Assembly: GCA_020846745.1 (NCBI GenBank)
Contig: JADLDI010000066.1
Span: forward strand, 1 to 63,066
Direction: 5' to 3'
Source: Bryobacterales bacterium
Lineage (GTDB): Bacteria > Acidobacteriota > Terriglobia > Bryobacterales > Bryobacteraceae
Length of the DNA stretch: 63,066 nucleotides
Shown: piece after piece, positions 16,709-25,275 of the stretch
How positions within the stretch are numbered: position 1 is the stretch's first letter
Layout: the number at the start of each line of letters is the position of its first letter
Translations under genes and position numbers: made by a program
Notes under the pieces: generated by a model
The model's database searches: none
What the model saw: the letters and a program-made list of their open reading frames with translations, nothing else
Told to the model about the DNA's origin: nothing

Positions 16709-17584
16709 TTACCCCTCTAGCATCTTTATCGCCTTCACCAGGCTGCGGTGCATGCGGTTGAACGAGTCCGCCAGTACCGAAACCTCGTCCTTGCCGGCCA
16801 CGGGAAACTCCGGCACATCCAGGTTGCCTTTGCTGATTTCATCGGCAGCCTGCGAGAGTTGACTTACCGGGCGTATCACCGCTTTCGATAGCACCACGTT
16901 CAATAGCAGTAAGCTGAGGCCAGAGGCGGCTGCGAGCCAGATCATCAGGTTCAGCAACGCGCTCCTCGCCATCGACACCGGGATTGCCATCGGCACGCTG
17001 ACGATCTGCGCCGACGAAACCTCTCCAAGCTTCCAGCCGAACCCGTTGTTTGAACCATAAGTCCTGACCATGGCGGCGGGCGCTACGCTCGGCTTACTGT
17101 GACAGGTCATGCAAGGAGGCGTAACAACAAACGGTTTGGCTAAGTAGAGGGTCCGGCCCGTCGGCGTGTCGCGTTCGCCGATGAACTCCTTCATGGCGCT
17201 GTCGTTGCGGAACATGCTGATCACGTCGGCTTCCCACTCAATGGCGCGGTCTTGCGGATTGGTAGGGTTGAGGGCCGCCTCCTTATAGGAGTATTCCGGA
17301 TAGTTCGCACGCATGTACTTGAACATCTGCGTAGCCGCAAAGGCCGGGACCGATTGCTGGAAGAACGTCTGGTCGCGCCGCTGGAAGTTCTCAAGCACCG
17401 GGCGGATCTGCTCGGCCGTATAAGTGCGGACGGAAGCGCTGGTTTCCATCATCAGCCGGGCCTGATCCAGCACTTGCGTGCGTGCGCGGCTTTCCAGAAA
17501 CCTGTCGGCAATCAGGCCCGTTGCTAATAATCCGAGGCCGAAGATAGCAGCGAAAATCAGGTTGAACTTGACTGCCAGTTTCAT
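16709..17584 (-). CDS. Membrane Tll0287-like (DUF3365) c-type heme sensor with HAMP domain
   Basis: A 291-residue bitopic membrane protein. TM1 is at about residues 8-26; the extracytoplasmic part is a DUF3365/Tll0287-like sensor ('TYTAEQIRPVLENFQ', 'YSYKEAALNPTNPQDRA') and ends with a covalent-heme motif CMTCH at 158-162. TM2 is at about 208-232, then a HAMP domain at 233-285 ('SKAVIRPVSQLSQAADEISKGNL ... DEVSVLADSFNRMH'). There is no kinase, cyclase or methyl-acceptor output after HAMP. Its ATGA start overlaps the end of a soluble Ser/Thr kinase gene, so that kinase is the obvious candidate partner. Confidence 0.85.
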   Translation of the reverse strand: MKLAVKFNLIFAAIFGLGLLATGLIADRFLESRARTQVLDQARLMMETSASVRTYTAEQIRPVLENFQRRDQTFFQQSVPAFAATQMFKYMRANYPEYSYKEAALNPTNPQDRAIEWEADVISMFRNDSAMKEFIGERDTPTGRTLYLAKPFVVTPPCMTCHSKPSVAPAAMVRTYGSNNGFGWKLGEVSSAQIVSVPMAIPVSMARSALLNLMIWLAAASGLSLLLLNVVLSKAVIRPVSQLSQAADEISKGNLDVPEFPVAGKDEVSVLADSFNRMHRSLVKAIKMLEG

Positions 17585-18894
17585 TGGGAAAGTGTCTCTT
17601 TCGTCTTCAGGAACGCCTCTCGGTCGCTCGCGGAAGCAACTTCCGGCAAGAGCCTGGCGTAGAGTTCGTCGACGGTCTTACACTGTGCCGCCGCGCGCGT
17701 AACCATCACTTTGGCTAACGGACCGACGTAGACGGCAAAGTGCTTGCGAACCGCTTCGAGGGTCGCCGCATCCCAGGCTTTGGCTGCCGTATGAGTAAGC
17801 GGTTTGGGAGTCGGAGTCACGAGTTCAGTGCCCTGTTCGGGCGGCAAAATGGCCGCGCAGGCTTTCAGGAAGGTGCGGCGGTCGCCATCGCCCGGCACTT
17901 CAACCGCCAGCAGTTCGCACAACTGCGGCAGGGAAGCCGCCTTACGCAGTTCGCGTTTAACGACCTGCGACGCGATGGGTCCGAGCGATTGGGCAAGCGC
18001 CTTCTCGATTTGCGCGAGTGCCGCCGCATCGAACTGGATCACAGGCGGAGCAACTGTCTGTGCAGCGGTCGTCGCCGTGACAACTGCCGTCGAGAAAGGA
18101 GCGAGCGCCTGCCGGAACTCACTGGCCGACCGGAAGCGCGCTTCGGGACGTTTGGCGAGCGCCTTCATCACGACACCGGACAGCTCCTCATCACAGCCGA
18201 ATTCGCCGGGCGATGGTGGCGTTTCGTTTACATGGCCGGTCATCACGACGTACTCGTTCTCACCCTCGAACGGCCGGCGTCCCGTTATCATGCGGTACAG
18301 GATTACGCCGATGGAGTACAAGTCCGATCGCCCGTCGAGCGGTTGACCGCTCACCTGTTCGGGAGACATGTAGTAAAGCGAGCCCAGCACCATACCTGTT
18401 TGCGTCAGCCTGTTATCGCCACGGCGAGCTACGCCAAAGTCGAGCAGTTTAGCGACGCCCTCGTTGGTGATCCCAATGTTCGAGGGCTTGATGTCGCGAT
18501 GGACAATGTCGCGGGCGTGGGCCGCCTCGAGCGCATCGAGCACCTGCCGCAGCACCGCAATGCCTTCGGCCAGGGGCAGGTCGCCGGCGCGGAATCGGTC
18601 TTCGAGCGTCGCGCCATCCACCAGTTCCATCACCATCACAAGCTGATTACCCGCGCGCAAGGCGGTGTGAAGAGCGGCGATGTTCGGATGACGAAGACTG
18701 GCGAGAACGCGGATTTCCTGCAGGAACCGCTCCGCCAGTTCCGGTGAAGAATTCAGGTCGGGCAGCAAGACCTTGATCGCATCGAGGCGATGGGAGATCG
18801 TGTTCCGCACCTTGTAGACGCTGCCCATGCCACCTTTACCTAAGGCGCTAAGCACTTCGTAGTCGCCGATGATTTGGCCTATTTCAATGCCCAC
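17581..18894 (-). CDS. Soluble eukaryotic-like Ser/Thr protein kinase with duplicated C-terminal domain
   Basis: A 437-residue kinase with GTG start. Complete Hanks motifs: glycine loop 'GKGGMGSVY' (19-27), Lys41 in 'DAIKVL', catalytic 'HRDIKPSN' (Asp134), 'LLDFGVA' (152-154), 'GSLYYMSPEQ' and 'GRSDLYSIGVILYRMITGRRPF'. No membrane segment follows. Instead residues about 290-352 and 373-437 are two copies of a 65-residue domain, each with '(F/W)DAA.L', '(L/V)GP(I/L)A' and an acidic 'REAFLK/RRTFLK' end, resembling a small helical module found at the ends of acidobacterial kinases. Overlap with the HAMP gene (4 bp) implies coupled translation. Confidence 0.92.
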   Translation of the reverse strand: MGIEIGQIIGDYEVLSALGKGGMGSVYKVRNTISHRLDAIKVLLPDLNSSPELAERFLQEIRVLASLRHPNIAALHTALRAGNQLVMVMELVDGATLEDRFRAGDLPLAEGIAVLRQVLDALEAAHARDIVHRDIKPSNIGITNEGVAKLLDFGVARRGDNRLTQTGMVLGSLYYMSPEQVSGQPLDGRSDLYSIGVILYRMITGRRPFEGENEYVVMTGHVNETPPSPGEFGCDEELSGVVMKALAKRPEARFRSASEFRQALAPFSTAVVTATTAAQTVAPPVIQFDAAALAQIEKALAQSLGPIASQVVKRELRKAASLPQLCELLAVEVPGDGDRRTFLKACAAILPPEQGTELVTPTPKPLTHTAAKAWDAATLEAVRKHFAVYVGPLAKVMVTRAAAQCKTVDELYARLLPEVASASDREAFLKTKETLSQ

Positions 18895-18915
18895 GTTGCC
18901 CGATCTGGGAGGATT

Positions 18916-19731
18916 TTATCGCAGGTACCGTTGATTCAGTATATGCAGGTGGTGGTCAATGTGGCCCCACATCCCGCACGCCAGGGCACGCACACTGACC
19001 GTTTTGCCCGATGCCTGGCCGCGATTCAGCCATGCGGCGGCAGGAAGCGAACCTAAAAGGCTCAACGTCGCAGACCGGACGGACTCCCAATCGTTGACCA
19101 ACTCGCGCCATTCCCGGGCGTCGGCTTGGGACGCCGCGACATACGGATCCTGGTCAAAGCCGGGCAGCGGGGTGCTGTCGCCCCGTGCGATACGTAGCGC
19201 GCGATACGAGAAAACGCGCTCGGTGTCGGTAATGTGGTTGACGACCTCGGCGACGGTCCACTTGTTCCGGTCGTAGCGGTGGTGGTGCTTACTTTCGGGG
19301 ATGGCGCGGAGGTCGTAAGGGAAGCGTTCGTACTGCTTTTCGAGCAGCTTCAGGATGTCGCCGGTTTGCGGCACGCGCGCACAGTAGCCGTCCATGAAGC
19401 CGGCTTCGTCCGGTCCGGGGCGGTTTACCCGGCCGAGGTTGCAGAGCGCTTCCTCGGCGTCGCGGACGGCGATCAGGCGGAACGAGCCCTGGCCTCCATC
19501 GAGCGAGGCGGCAGCGAATGCGCTGTAGGCGCTGATGGCCTTTTGATAAAAGAAGGCAGCGGCCGCCGGGTCCTTCCACTGAAGGCGAGAAGCGATATTA
19601 GAGCAGGCGCTGCCGACCGATTCCCAGTGATAGCCGCGATCGCTTTCGCCGATGTCGCCCTTGAGGGCCGTGTATGCTTCCTGATAGCGGCCCATAGCCA
19701 CGAGTTGATCGGCGGAATCGGCGGCGCTCAT
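18916..19731 (-). CDS. DinB-family protein fused to an N-terminal TPR-like region
   Basis: A 271-residue protein. The C-terminal 120 residues form a DinB/YfiT-like four-helix metal-binding domain: 'KWTVAEVVNHITDTERVFSYRALRIARGD' and 'ALACGMWGHIDHHLHILNQRYL' with the histidines expected to bind a divalent metal. The N-terminal 110 residues look TPR-like ('LVAMGRYQEAYTAL', 'AAFFYQKAISAYSAFA'). DinB-like proteins are commonly thiol-dependent transferases or stress proteins; the specific reaction is unknown. It starts one base inside the stop codon of the DUF937 gene upstream and 21 bases before the kinase gene. Confidence 0.8.
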   Translation of the reverse strand: MSAADSADQLVAMGRYQEAYTALKGDIGESDRGYHWESVGSACSNIASRLQWKDPAAAAFFYQKAISAYSAFAAASLDGGQGSFRLIAVRDAEEALCNLGRVNRPGPDEAGFMDGYCARVPQTGDILKLLEKQYERFPYDLRAIPESKHHHRYDRNKWTVAEVVNHITDTERVFSYRALRIARGDSTPLPGFDQDPYVAASQADAREWRELVNDWESVRSATLSLLGSLPAAAWLNRGQASGKTVSVRALACGMWGHIDHHLHILNQRYLR

Positions 19732-20279
19732 TATCGATTGCGGAAGAACTGTGATGCCATGCCCAGCACGTCGTCTACGGCCGAGCCGTCGCCATTGCGA
19801 TCGAGCATCGAACCGAGCATGCCGAATAACCCGCCGCCTTCGGCCTGCTGGGGCGCTGCGCCCCGGGCCGTCTGCTTGCTCAACCCACCCATGACGAGAG
19901 TCGCCACCATGGGCAGCATCTGCTTCAGAACGTCCGGCCCGATTCCGGTTTGCTCGGCGGCCTGGGCCGCCACTTGCCGGCTAACCTGTTTGTCGCCAAA
20001 CAGGTGGCCGAGAATCCCGTTGCCGTCCTGGACCGTTTCCGGCGCAGTGATGCTCGACGGATCGTCCACATAGCGCTCATGTCCGCCGGTTTGCAAAGCA
20101 TTCAATATGCCCGCCAGCCCGCCTTCGCTCGATGCGTTCTGCTGGACCGCCCCGGTGATAGCCGGCAGCAGGGCGGAAATCGCGCTCTGGGTCTGGCCTT
20201 CGTCAAGGCCGAAGTGCTCGCTTAGTTGGCGCACGGCGCCGCCGCCCTGGGCTTGCGTGATGAGATCGAACAGGTTCAT
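19731..20279 (-). CDS. DUF937 protein (YidB-like)
   Basis: A 182-residue protein when started at ATG 20279 (MNLFDLITQAQGGG), where the family normally begins; 13 further upstream codons are open but have no support. It shows the DUF937 layout: Gly/Gln-rich start, 'HFGLDEGQTQSAISALLPAITGAVQ', 'LGHLFGDKQVSRQVAAQAAEQTGIGPDVLKQMLPMVATLVMGGL' and the short 'NGDGSAVDDVLGMASQFF' ending. The role is unknown. It is the first gene of a likely operon with the DinB protein, then the kinase-sensor pair. Confidence 0.85.
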   Translation of the reverse strand: MNLFDLITQAQGGGAVRQLSEHFGLDEGQTQSAISALLPAITGAVQQNASSEGGLAGILNALQTGGHERYVDDPSSITAPETVQDGNGILGHLFGDKQVSRQVAAQAAEQTGIGPDVLKQMLPMVATLVMGGLSKQTARGAAPQQAEGGGLFGMLGSMLDRNGDGSAVDDVLGMASQFFRNR

Positions 20280-20352
20280 TGGCGGTAATCCTCCAGGGGC
20301 GAGAATACCATGCCGCATACTCCGATCGAGTGATCGGATGGCTAGGCAGCGA

Positions 20353-20580
20353 TCATCTCTGCGCGGGAACCAGTTCCAGGCTGTTGGTGACGAACTGCAG
20401 CACTGCGTTCACTTCCTGCTCGGTCACATCAAACACCTCAGTGATCTCCCGCACCGACAGTCCGGCCTGGAGATTCTCAAAGATTGTCTGCACCGGCATC
20501 CGAGTTCCCTTAAGAACCCAGGCGCCGCTGACCTTGCCGGGAATGCGCTCGACGGCGGGACATTGCGACCAATCGATCAT
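20353..20580 (-). CDS. DUF433 (antitoxin-like) protein without its usual toxin
   Basis: A 75-residue protein of the DUF433 family: 'GKVSGAWVLKGTRMPVQTIFENLQAGLSVREITEVF' and 'VTEQEVNAVLQFV' match its winged-helix DNA-binding core. DUF433 genes usually precede a DUF5615 (PIN-like) toxin, which is absent here: the next gene downstream is DUF937, 73 bp away. It has a strong GGAGGAGG ribosome-binding site. Could be an orphan antitoxin or a stand-alone regulator. Confidence 0.8.
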   Translation of the reverse strand: MIDWSQCPAVERIPGKVSGAWVLKGTRMPVQTIFENLQAGLSVREITEVFDVTEQEVNAVLQFVTNSLELVPAQR

Positions 20581-20717
20581 CTTTGGCCTCCTCCTCTATC
20601 GTAGTCACTGGCAGCGCACCCGCCAACCTACAGTCTGGATCGTGTTCGGTTTTGAGGCGCTGGATTGGATAGCCACCCGCACTCGGAGGTTCGCACTCCA
20701 TTTCCGCACACTCTCGC

Positions 20718-20723
20718 TATGAT
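20718..20723 (+). promoter_or_regulatory. Putative -10 box (TATGAT) of purM
   Basis: CTCGCTATGAT lies 17 bases before the purM ATG and is a close copy of the boxes before thiG and gap. Confidence 0.4.
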
Positions 20724-20740
20724 GAAGAGTTCGTATACCC

Positions 20741-21760
20741 ATGCCGCAATCTCCGGCCATCTCCTATTCCGACGCGGGCGTCAACATCGACGAGGCGAAT
20801 CGCGCCGTTGCCCGTATCAAGCGGCTTGTCCGCAAGACTTTTTCTCCCAATGTTCTGACTGGTATCGGCAGCTTTGGCGCGGCCTATCGCTTGAAGGGCT
20901 TGAAGGAACCGGTTCTCATCAGTTCCGCCGATGGCGTCGGCACCAAGCTGATGGTGGCGATCATGGCCAACCGTCACAACACCATCGGCGAGGACCTGGT
21001 GAACCACTGCGTCAACGACATCATGGTGCAAGGCGCGGAACCGCTGTTTTTCCTGGACTACTTCGCGACCGGGAAGCTCTCGGCCGTAGTGACGGCGCAG
21101 GTGGTGGAAGGCATCGCCCGGGGATGTGAACGGAACGGGTGCGCCCTGATTGGCGGCGAGACGGCCGAAATGCCGGGCTTGTATGCCGATGGCGAATATG
21201 ATCTGGCCGGGTTTATCGTGGGCGCGGTAGAGCGGAAACAGTTGCTGACCGGGGCCACGATTAAGCCGGGTGACGCGCTGCTCGCGTTTCCATCAAACGG
21301 GTTACACACCAACGGCTACTCACTGGCGCGCAAGCTGATGTTTGAGACGGCGGGCTATAAGGTCGATAGCGTTGTGGCGGAACTGAAGGCGACGGTGGGC
21401 GAGGAGTTGCTGCGCGTGCACCGGTCGTACGCGCCGGAGTTGCGCGCGCTCAAGAAGGCCAAGCTGCTGAAGGGCGCGGCGCACATTACCGGCGGCGGCA
21501 TCACGGAGAACACGCCGCGGATGTTGCCGGACGGGACTGCTGTCGAGATCAATACGTCATCGTGGACGATCCCGCCCGTGTTCGAGCTCATGCGCCAGAT
21601 CGGCAATGTGCCGGTTGACGACTACCGGCGCACATTCAACTTGGGCGTGGGCATGATTGTCGCCGTAGCGAACGCGAAGAAAGCACTGTCGCTTACACCG
21701 GGCGCCTGGCAAATCGGGCACGTAGTTGCCTCGAAGAGAAAGCGCGTCGTCTACAAATGA
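20741..21760 (+). CDS. purM: Phosphoribosylformylglycinamidine cyclo-ligase (AIR synthetase)
   Basis: ATP-dependent enzyme closing the imidazole ring in purine biosynthesis (FGAM to AIR). The 339 residues are normal length. Signatures seen: 'YSDAGVNIDEANRAV', 'ISSADGVGTKLMVA', 'CVNDIMVQGAEPLFFLDYFATGKL', 'LIGGETAEMPGLY', 'LPSNGLHTNGYSL'-type loop (here 'AFPSNGLHTNGYSLAR') and 'HITGGGITENTPRMLP'. The start gives the usual 20-residue lead to the first motif. It overlaps purN by four bases, giving a classical purM-purN operon. Confidence 0.97.
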   Translation: MPQSPAISYSDAGVNIDEANRAVARIKRLVRKTFSPNVLTGIGSFGAAYRLKGLKEPVLISSADGVGTKLMVAIMANRHNTIGEDLVNHCVNDIMVQGAEPLFFLDYFATGKLSAVVTAQVVEGIARGCERNGCALIGGETAEMPGLYADGEYDLAGFIVGAVERKQLLTGATIKPGDALLAFPSNGLHTNGYSLARKLMFETAGYKVDSVVAELKATVGEELLRVHRSYAPELRALKKAKLLKGAAHITGGGITENTPRMLPDGTAVEINTSSWTIPPVFELMRQIGNVPVDDYRRTFNLGVGMIVAVANAKKALSLTPGAWQIGHVVASKRKRVVYK

Positions 21761-22362
21761 AGCGGATCGGGATACTGATTTCAGGCCGCGGGTCGAACTG
21801 CGAGGCCATTGCGAAGAACGTACTTGCGGGCAACATTCCGGGTGCGGAGATTGCCGCAGTAATTGCGAACCGGACAAGCGCGGCGGGACTGGACATTGCA
21901 CGGGGTATGGGCTTGGAGGCGATCGCGCTGCCGTCGCGCGGGCTTGATCGCGAGGCATACGATGCTCAACTGATCGGCGAGTTGAACGCACGCAATGTCG
22001 ATCTGGTGTGCCTGGCCGGATACATGCGCCTGTTGAGCGCGTCGTTCATCCGGGCCTTCCCCATGCGCATTCTGAACATCCATCCGTCGCTGCTGCCGGC
22101 GTTCCCCGGATTGGACGCGCAGCACCAGGCGTTTGACTATGGTGTGAAGATTTCCGGGTGCACGGTTCACTTTGTGGATGAGCATCTGGATCATGGGCCG
22201 ATTATCCTGCAGGCGCCTGTACCGGTACTCATGGGCGACACTGCTGATACGCTTAGTAGCCGGATACTTCTCGAAGAGCATAAAATTTACAGCGAAGCCA
22301 TTCGCATCGTTATTTCGGGCCGGTATCGAATCGAAGGCCGAACCGTCATCCTGGAGGGTTAA
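21757..22362 (+). CDS. purN: Phosphoribosylglycinamide formyltransferase (GAR transformylase)
   Basis: Cytoplasmic 201-residue enzyme transferring a formyl group from 10-formyl-tetrahydrofolate to GAR. It has 'IGILISGRGSNCEAIAKN', the catalytic region 'CLAGYMRLLSASFIRAF', 'ILNIHPSLLPAFPGLDAQ' (catalytic Asn and His) and 'GCTVHFVDEHLDHGPII' with the catalytic Asp. The ATGA overlap with purM indicates translational coupling. The oxidoreductase gene begins three bases after its stop and may be read through. Confidence 0.96.
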   Translation: MKRIGILISGRGSNCEAIAKNVLAGNIPGAEIAAVIANRTSAAGLDIARGMGLEAIALPSRGLDREAYDAQLIGELNARNVDLVCLAGYMRLLSASFIRAFPMRILNIHPSLLPAFPGLDAQHQAFDYGVKISGCTVHFVDEHLDHGPIILQAPVPVLMGDTADTLSSRILLEEHKIYSEAIRIVISGRYRIEGRTVILEG

Positions 22363-22365
22363 ACA

Positions 22366-23547
22366 ATGAATCGCCGGTTATTTGTTGCGTCGACCGCGCT
22401 GAGCGCGTCGCGTGTGATGGGCGCCAATGAACGCGTCCACGTCGGGCTGATTGGCGCGGGCGGCCGCGGCCGCTACCTCGCTGGTGAGTTTAAGGAAATC
22501 GGCGCCGAGATGAACGGCGTCTGCGACATCTACGAAACCAATTTGCAGGCGGGGCTGAAGGTCGTCAACACGGGCGCGAAGTCGTTCGACAACTATAAGC
22601 GGCTGCTGGACGACAAGTCGTTTGACGCCGTGATCGTCGCAACGCCCGACCACTGGCACGCCCAGATGACGATCGACGCCGTCAACGCGGGCAAAGATGT
22701 GTATGTCGAAAAGCCTATGGCACACAAGATCGACGAAGGGTTCCGCATGATCGATGCTGTGCGGAAGACCAGGCGCATCGTCCAGGTGGGCACGCAGCGC
22801 CGTTCGTCCGAGTTGTTCATCGCCGGCAAGAAACTGCTCAACAGCGGCGTTTGCGGCGACGTGAAGCTCGTCAATTCGTGGTGGTACAACAATACTTCTA
22901 AGCCACGGCCGGTGCAGTTGCAAGGTAAGCTCGATTGGCAGCAGTGGCTCGGCTCGGCCCCCAAGCGCGAACTCGATCCGATGCGGTTCCGCAACTGGTA
23001 CTGGTATTGGGACTATTCCGGCGGCCTGCTGGTGGGTCAAGCGGCGCACATCATCGACTGCATTATGTGGTACATGAACTCGTCGTACCCGCTGAAGGTC
23101 ACCTGCTCGGGCGGCAAGCCGGCGATCCAGGAATTCGAGGTTCCGGAGACGGCCACCTTAACAATGGAGTGCCCCGAAGGTTACTTTGCCGTGTTCACGC
23201 TCGGCTATAAAGCGATGCGGTACGCGCTTTCGAACGATCAGAAAAAGGAATTCCACGGCGACAAGGCGCGTTTCGACGTTGGCCGCGAAGGCTGGGAACT
23301 TTACCCCGAGCAGCCTACAGCCCTCGAGTTGAAGCCGTCACAGCAAAACAAGCAGGTAGGCAGCTTTAAGTTCGCCGCGCCGGCGCACATTCGAAACTTC
23401 CTCGACTGCATCAAGACGCGGAAAGAGCCGAATGCTCCGGTGGAAGCGGGGCAGGCGACCAACATTGTGCTCTGCCTGGCGATGGACTCGTTACGGCAAG
23501 GAAAGACTTTCAAATGGAACCACGCGGCCCGCAAGGTGGAAGCATGA
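22366..23547 (+). CDS. Gfo/Idh/MocA-family oxidoreductase with Tat-like leader
   Basis: A 393-residue NAD(P)-dependent sugar-type dehydrogenase. It starts with 'MNRRLFVASTALSAS', a truncated Tat-like leader, then the Rossmann motif 'VGLIGAGGRGRYLAGEF', 'VIVATPDHWHAQMTIDAVNAGKDVYVEKPMAH' with the conserved EKP lysine, and the C-terminal domain motif 'NWYWYWDYSGGLLVGQAAHIIDC'. It belongs to the large family acting on inositols, sugars or N-acetylamino sugars; substrate unknown. ATGA overlap with DUF3467 downstream. Confidence 0.9.
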   Translation: MNRRLFVASTALSASRVMGANERVHVGLIGAGGRGRYLAGEFKEIGAEMNGVCDIYETNLQAGLKVVNTGAKSFDNYKRLLDDKSFDAVIVATPDHWHAQMTIDAVNAGKDVYVEKPMAHKIDEGFRMIDAVRKTRRIVQVGTQRRSSELFIAGKKLLNSGVCGDVKLVNSWWYNNTSKPRPVQLQGKLDWQQWLGSAPKRELDPMRFRNWYWYWDYSGGLLVGQAAHIIDCIMWYMNSSYPLKVTCSGGKPAIQEFEVPETATLTMECPEGYFAVFTLGYKAMRYALSNDQKKEFHGDKARFDVGREGWELYPEQPTALELKPSQQNKQVGSFKFAAPAHIRNFLDCIKTRKEPNAPVEAGQATNIVLCLAMDSLRQGKTFKWNHAARKVEA

Positions 23548-23855
23548 GTTTCGCCTCGCCTCCGGCGGCCAAACTCCAGATCGCCAACACGGCGGACTAT
23601 CGCGAGAACTACGCGAACTCGCTGCAGGTTCGCATGAGCCTGTATGACTTCCTCATCATGTTCGGCACGTTCAACCAGACCGTGCCGGACACGGTGAACA
23701 TTCAGAACTTCCAGGGCGTGTACCTGAGCCCGCAGAACGCGAAAATACTGGCGAATCTGCTGCAACAACACATTCAGCAGTACGAAGGCACGTTCGGCGA
23801 AATCCGGCTTGAACCGATCGGCGGCGGGCCGGAGGGAACGGGTGCGGTACAGTAG
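23544..23855 (+). CDS. DUF3467-type small protein
   Basis: A 103-residue protein starting at ATG 23544, whose ATGA overlaps the end of the oxidoreductase gene. It matches DUF3467: 'RENYANSLQVRMSLYDFLIMFG', 'VNIQNFQGVYLSPQNAKILANLLQQHIQQYEGTFGEI'. The family has no assigned function. It ends 64 bp before the convergent mgtE end. Confidence 0.75.
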   Translation: MSFASPPAAKLQIANTADYRENYANSLQVRMSLYDFLIMFGTFNQTVPDTVNIQNFQGVYLSPQNAKILANLLQQHIQQYEGTFGEIRLEPIGGGPEGTGAVQ

Positions 23856-23919
23856 CTGCTTCCTGGAATTCGATAGAGACAGCAGGGGCGCCTGAGTGTC
23901 GCTTTGTCCGCGGAGCCCC

Positions 23920-25233
23920 TTACAACAGCAGGCCGCTTAGGATTACGCTGGCCGCGCTGAAGTAAATCACCAGGCCCGTGACGTCCACCAGCGTCGCGAC
24001 AAATGGGGCCGAGGCGCTCGCCGGGTCCAGGCCGAAACGTCTCAAGATGAACGGCAGCATCGACCCGGCCAGGCTTCCGAACATCACCACCCCAACCAGG
24101 CTGGTCGCGACGGTCAGTCCGACATAGAGCGCATGGGGTCCGTACGGCTTCCACAGCGTCTGCCACACCATGATCCTGACCAGCCCGATCGCGGCCAAAA
24201 TCACGCCCAGGACAAACCCAATCGTCGCCTCACGCCGCATGATCCGCCACCAGTCCGCCAGCCTCACCTCGTGCGTCGCCATCGCCTGGATAATCAAGGT
24301 TGTGGCCTGCGAACCCGAATTGCCACCGCTCGAGATGATCAGCGGAACAAACAGCGCCAGCACCACCGCCCGGGCGATTTCGTGCTCAAAATAGCCCATT
24401 GCGGTCGCCGTCAGCATCTCGCCCAAAAACAGGACCGCCAGCCACCCGCCCCGCTTCCGGATCATGGGCCAGAACCCTGTCGCCAGGTAGGGCTCGTCAA
24501 GCGCCGCCGTACCGCCCAGCTTCTGGATGTCTTCGCTAGCCTCTTCCCGGACAACGTGGACGATATCGTCTAACGTGACGATTCCCACCATCCGATTGGC
24601 CGGATCCACCACCGGCACCGCTAGCAGATGGTGCGCCGCGAAGATCTGGGCGATCGCCTCCTGGTCCATGTTCTCAGGCACCGTGATGAACCGTGTCCGC
24701 ATCACGTCGCGAACCTTCTTCGACCGGTCCGCCGAAAACAGGTCGCGGAAACTGACGACGCCCTGGAGATGTTGCCCCTCGTCGAGGGCGTACGCGTAAT
24801 AGATGGTCTCGACCGTACCCGCCTGCCGGCGCAGATAAGCGATCGCCTCGTCGATCGTGCTGTCGGGCCGTAGTCGCGCGAACCGTGGACTCATTAGCCC
24901 GCCCGCCGCATCCTCCTGGTAAGCCAGCAGCGCGTTCACTTCCCTGCGGGCGGTTTCATCGAGCAGTGCCACCAGGTTCGGCCGCTCCTCCGGCGGAGCG
25001 TACTGGATCACATCCGCGGCATCGTCCGGCTCGAGCAACCGCAGCCAGATCCGCCGCTCCCCAGGCGATAGGCAGTTCAATAGCGACAACTGGTCGTAGC
25101 TCGGCAGTTGTAGAAAGAGGTCGTCTTCCTGGTCGCGGGGCAGGCGCTGGAAGGCGGCGCAACGCCCGGCCGCGTCCAGGCTGGGCCAGATGGCGAGTAA
25201 GTCTTCCGCGTTCTGTTCGGTATCGACGGGCAT
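23920..25233 (-). CDS. mgtE: Magnesium transporter MgtE
   Basis: A 437-residue inner-membrane Mg2+ channel. The N-terminal superhelical domain (about 1-125, repeated 'RLPRDQEDDLFLQLP', 'YAPPEERPNLVALL'), CBS pair (about 125-250, 'VRDVMRTRFITVPENM', 'LAVPVVDPANRMVGIVTLDDIV') and five C-terminal membrane helices with the pore motif 'ISSGGNSGSQATTLIIQ' are present. Length is normal. The N-domain and CBS domains close the pore when Mg2+ is high. No M-box leader fits in the 42 bp between it and the upstream amidohydrolase gene, so it is probably read from that promoter. Confidence 0.95.
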   Translation of the reverse strand: MPVDTEQNAEDLLAIWPSLDAAGRCAAFQRLPRDQEDDLFLQLPSYDQLSLLNCLSPGERRIWLRLLEPDDAADVIQYAPPEERPNLVALLDETARREVNALLAYQEDAAGGLMSPRFARLRPDSTIDEAIAYLRRQAGTVETIYYAYALDEGQHLQGVVSFRDLFSADRSKKVRDVMRTRFITVPENMDQEAIAQIFAAHHLLAVPVVDPANRMVGIVTLDDIVHVVREEASEDIQKLGGTAALDEPYLATGFWPMIRKRGGWLAVLFLGEMLTATAMGYFEHEIARAVVLALFVPLIISSGGNSGSQATTLIIQAMATHEVRLADWWRIMRREATIGFVLGVILAAIGLVRIMVWQTLWKPYGPHALYVGLTVATSLVGVVMFGSLAGSMLPFILRRFGLDPASASAPFVATLVDVTGLVIYFSAASVILSGLLL

Positions 25234-25275
25234 CGCGCCTCTCCTCTCTGGTTGAGAACAGGCGCGCCGTGGGAG

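Noticed and set aside
25234..25275. M-box magnesium riboswitch before mgtE
   Set aside because: The 42-bp gap is far too short and has no matching stems.
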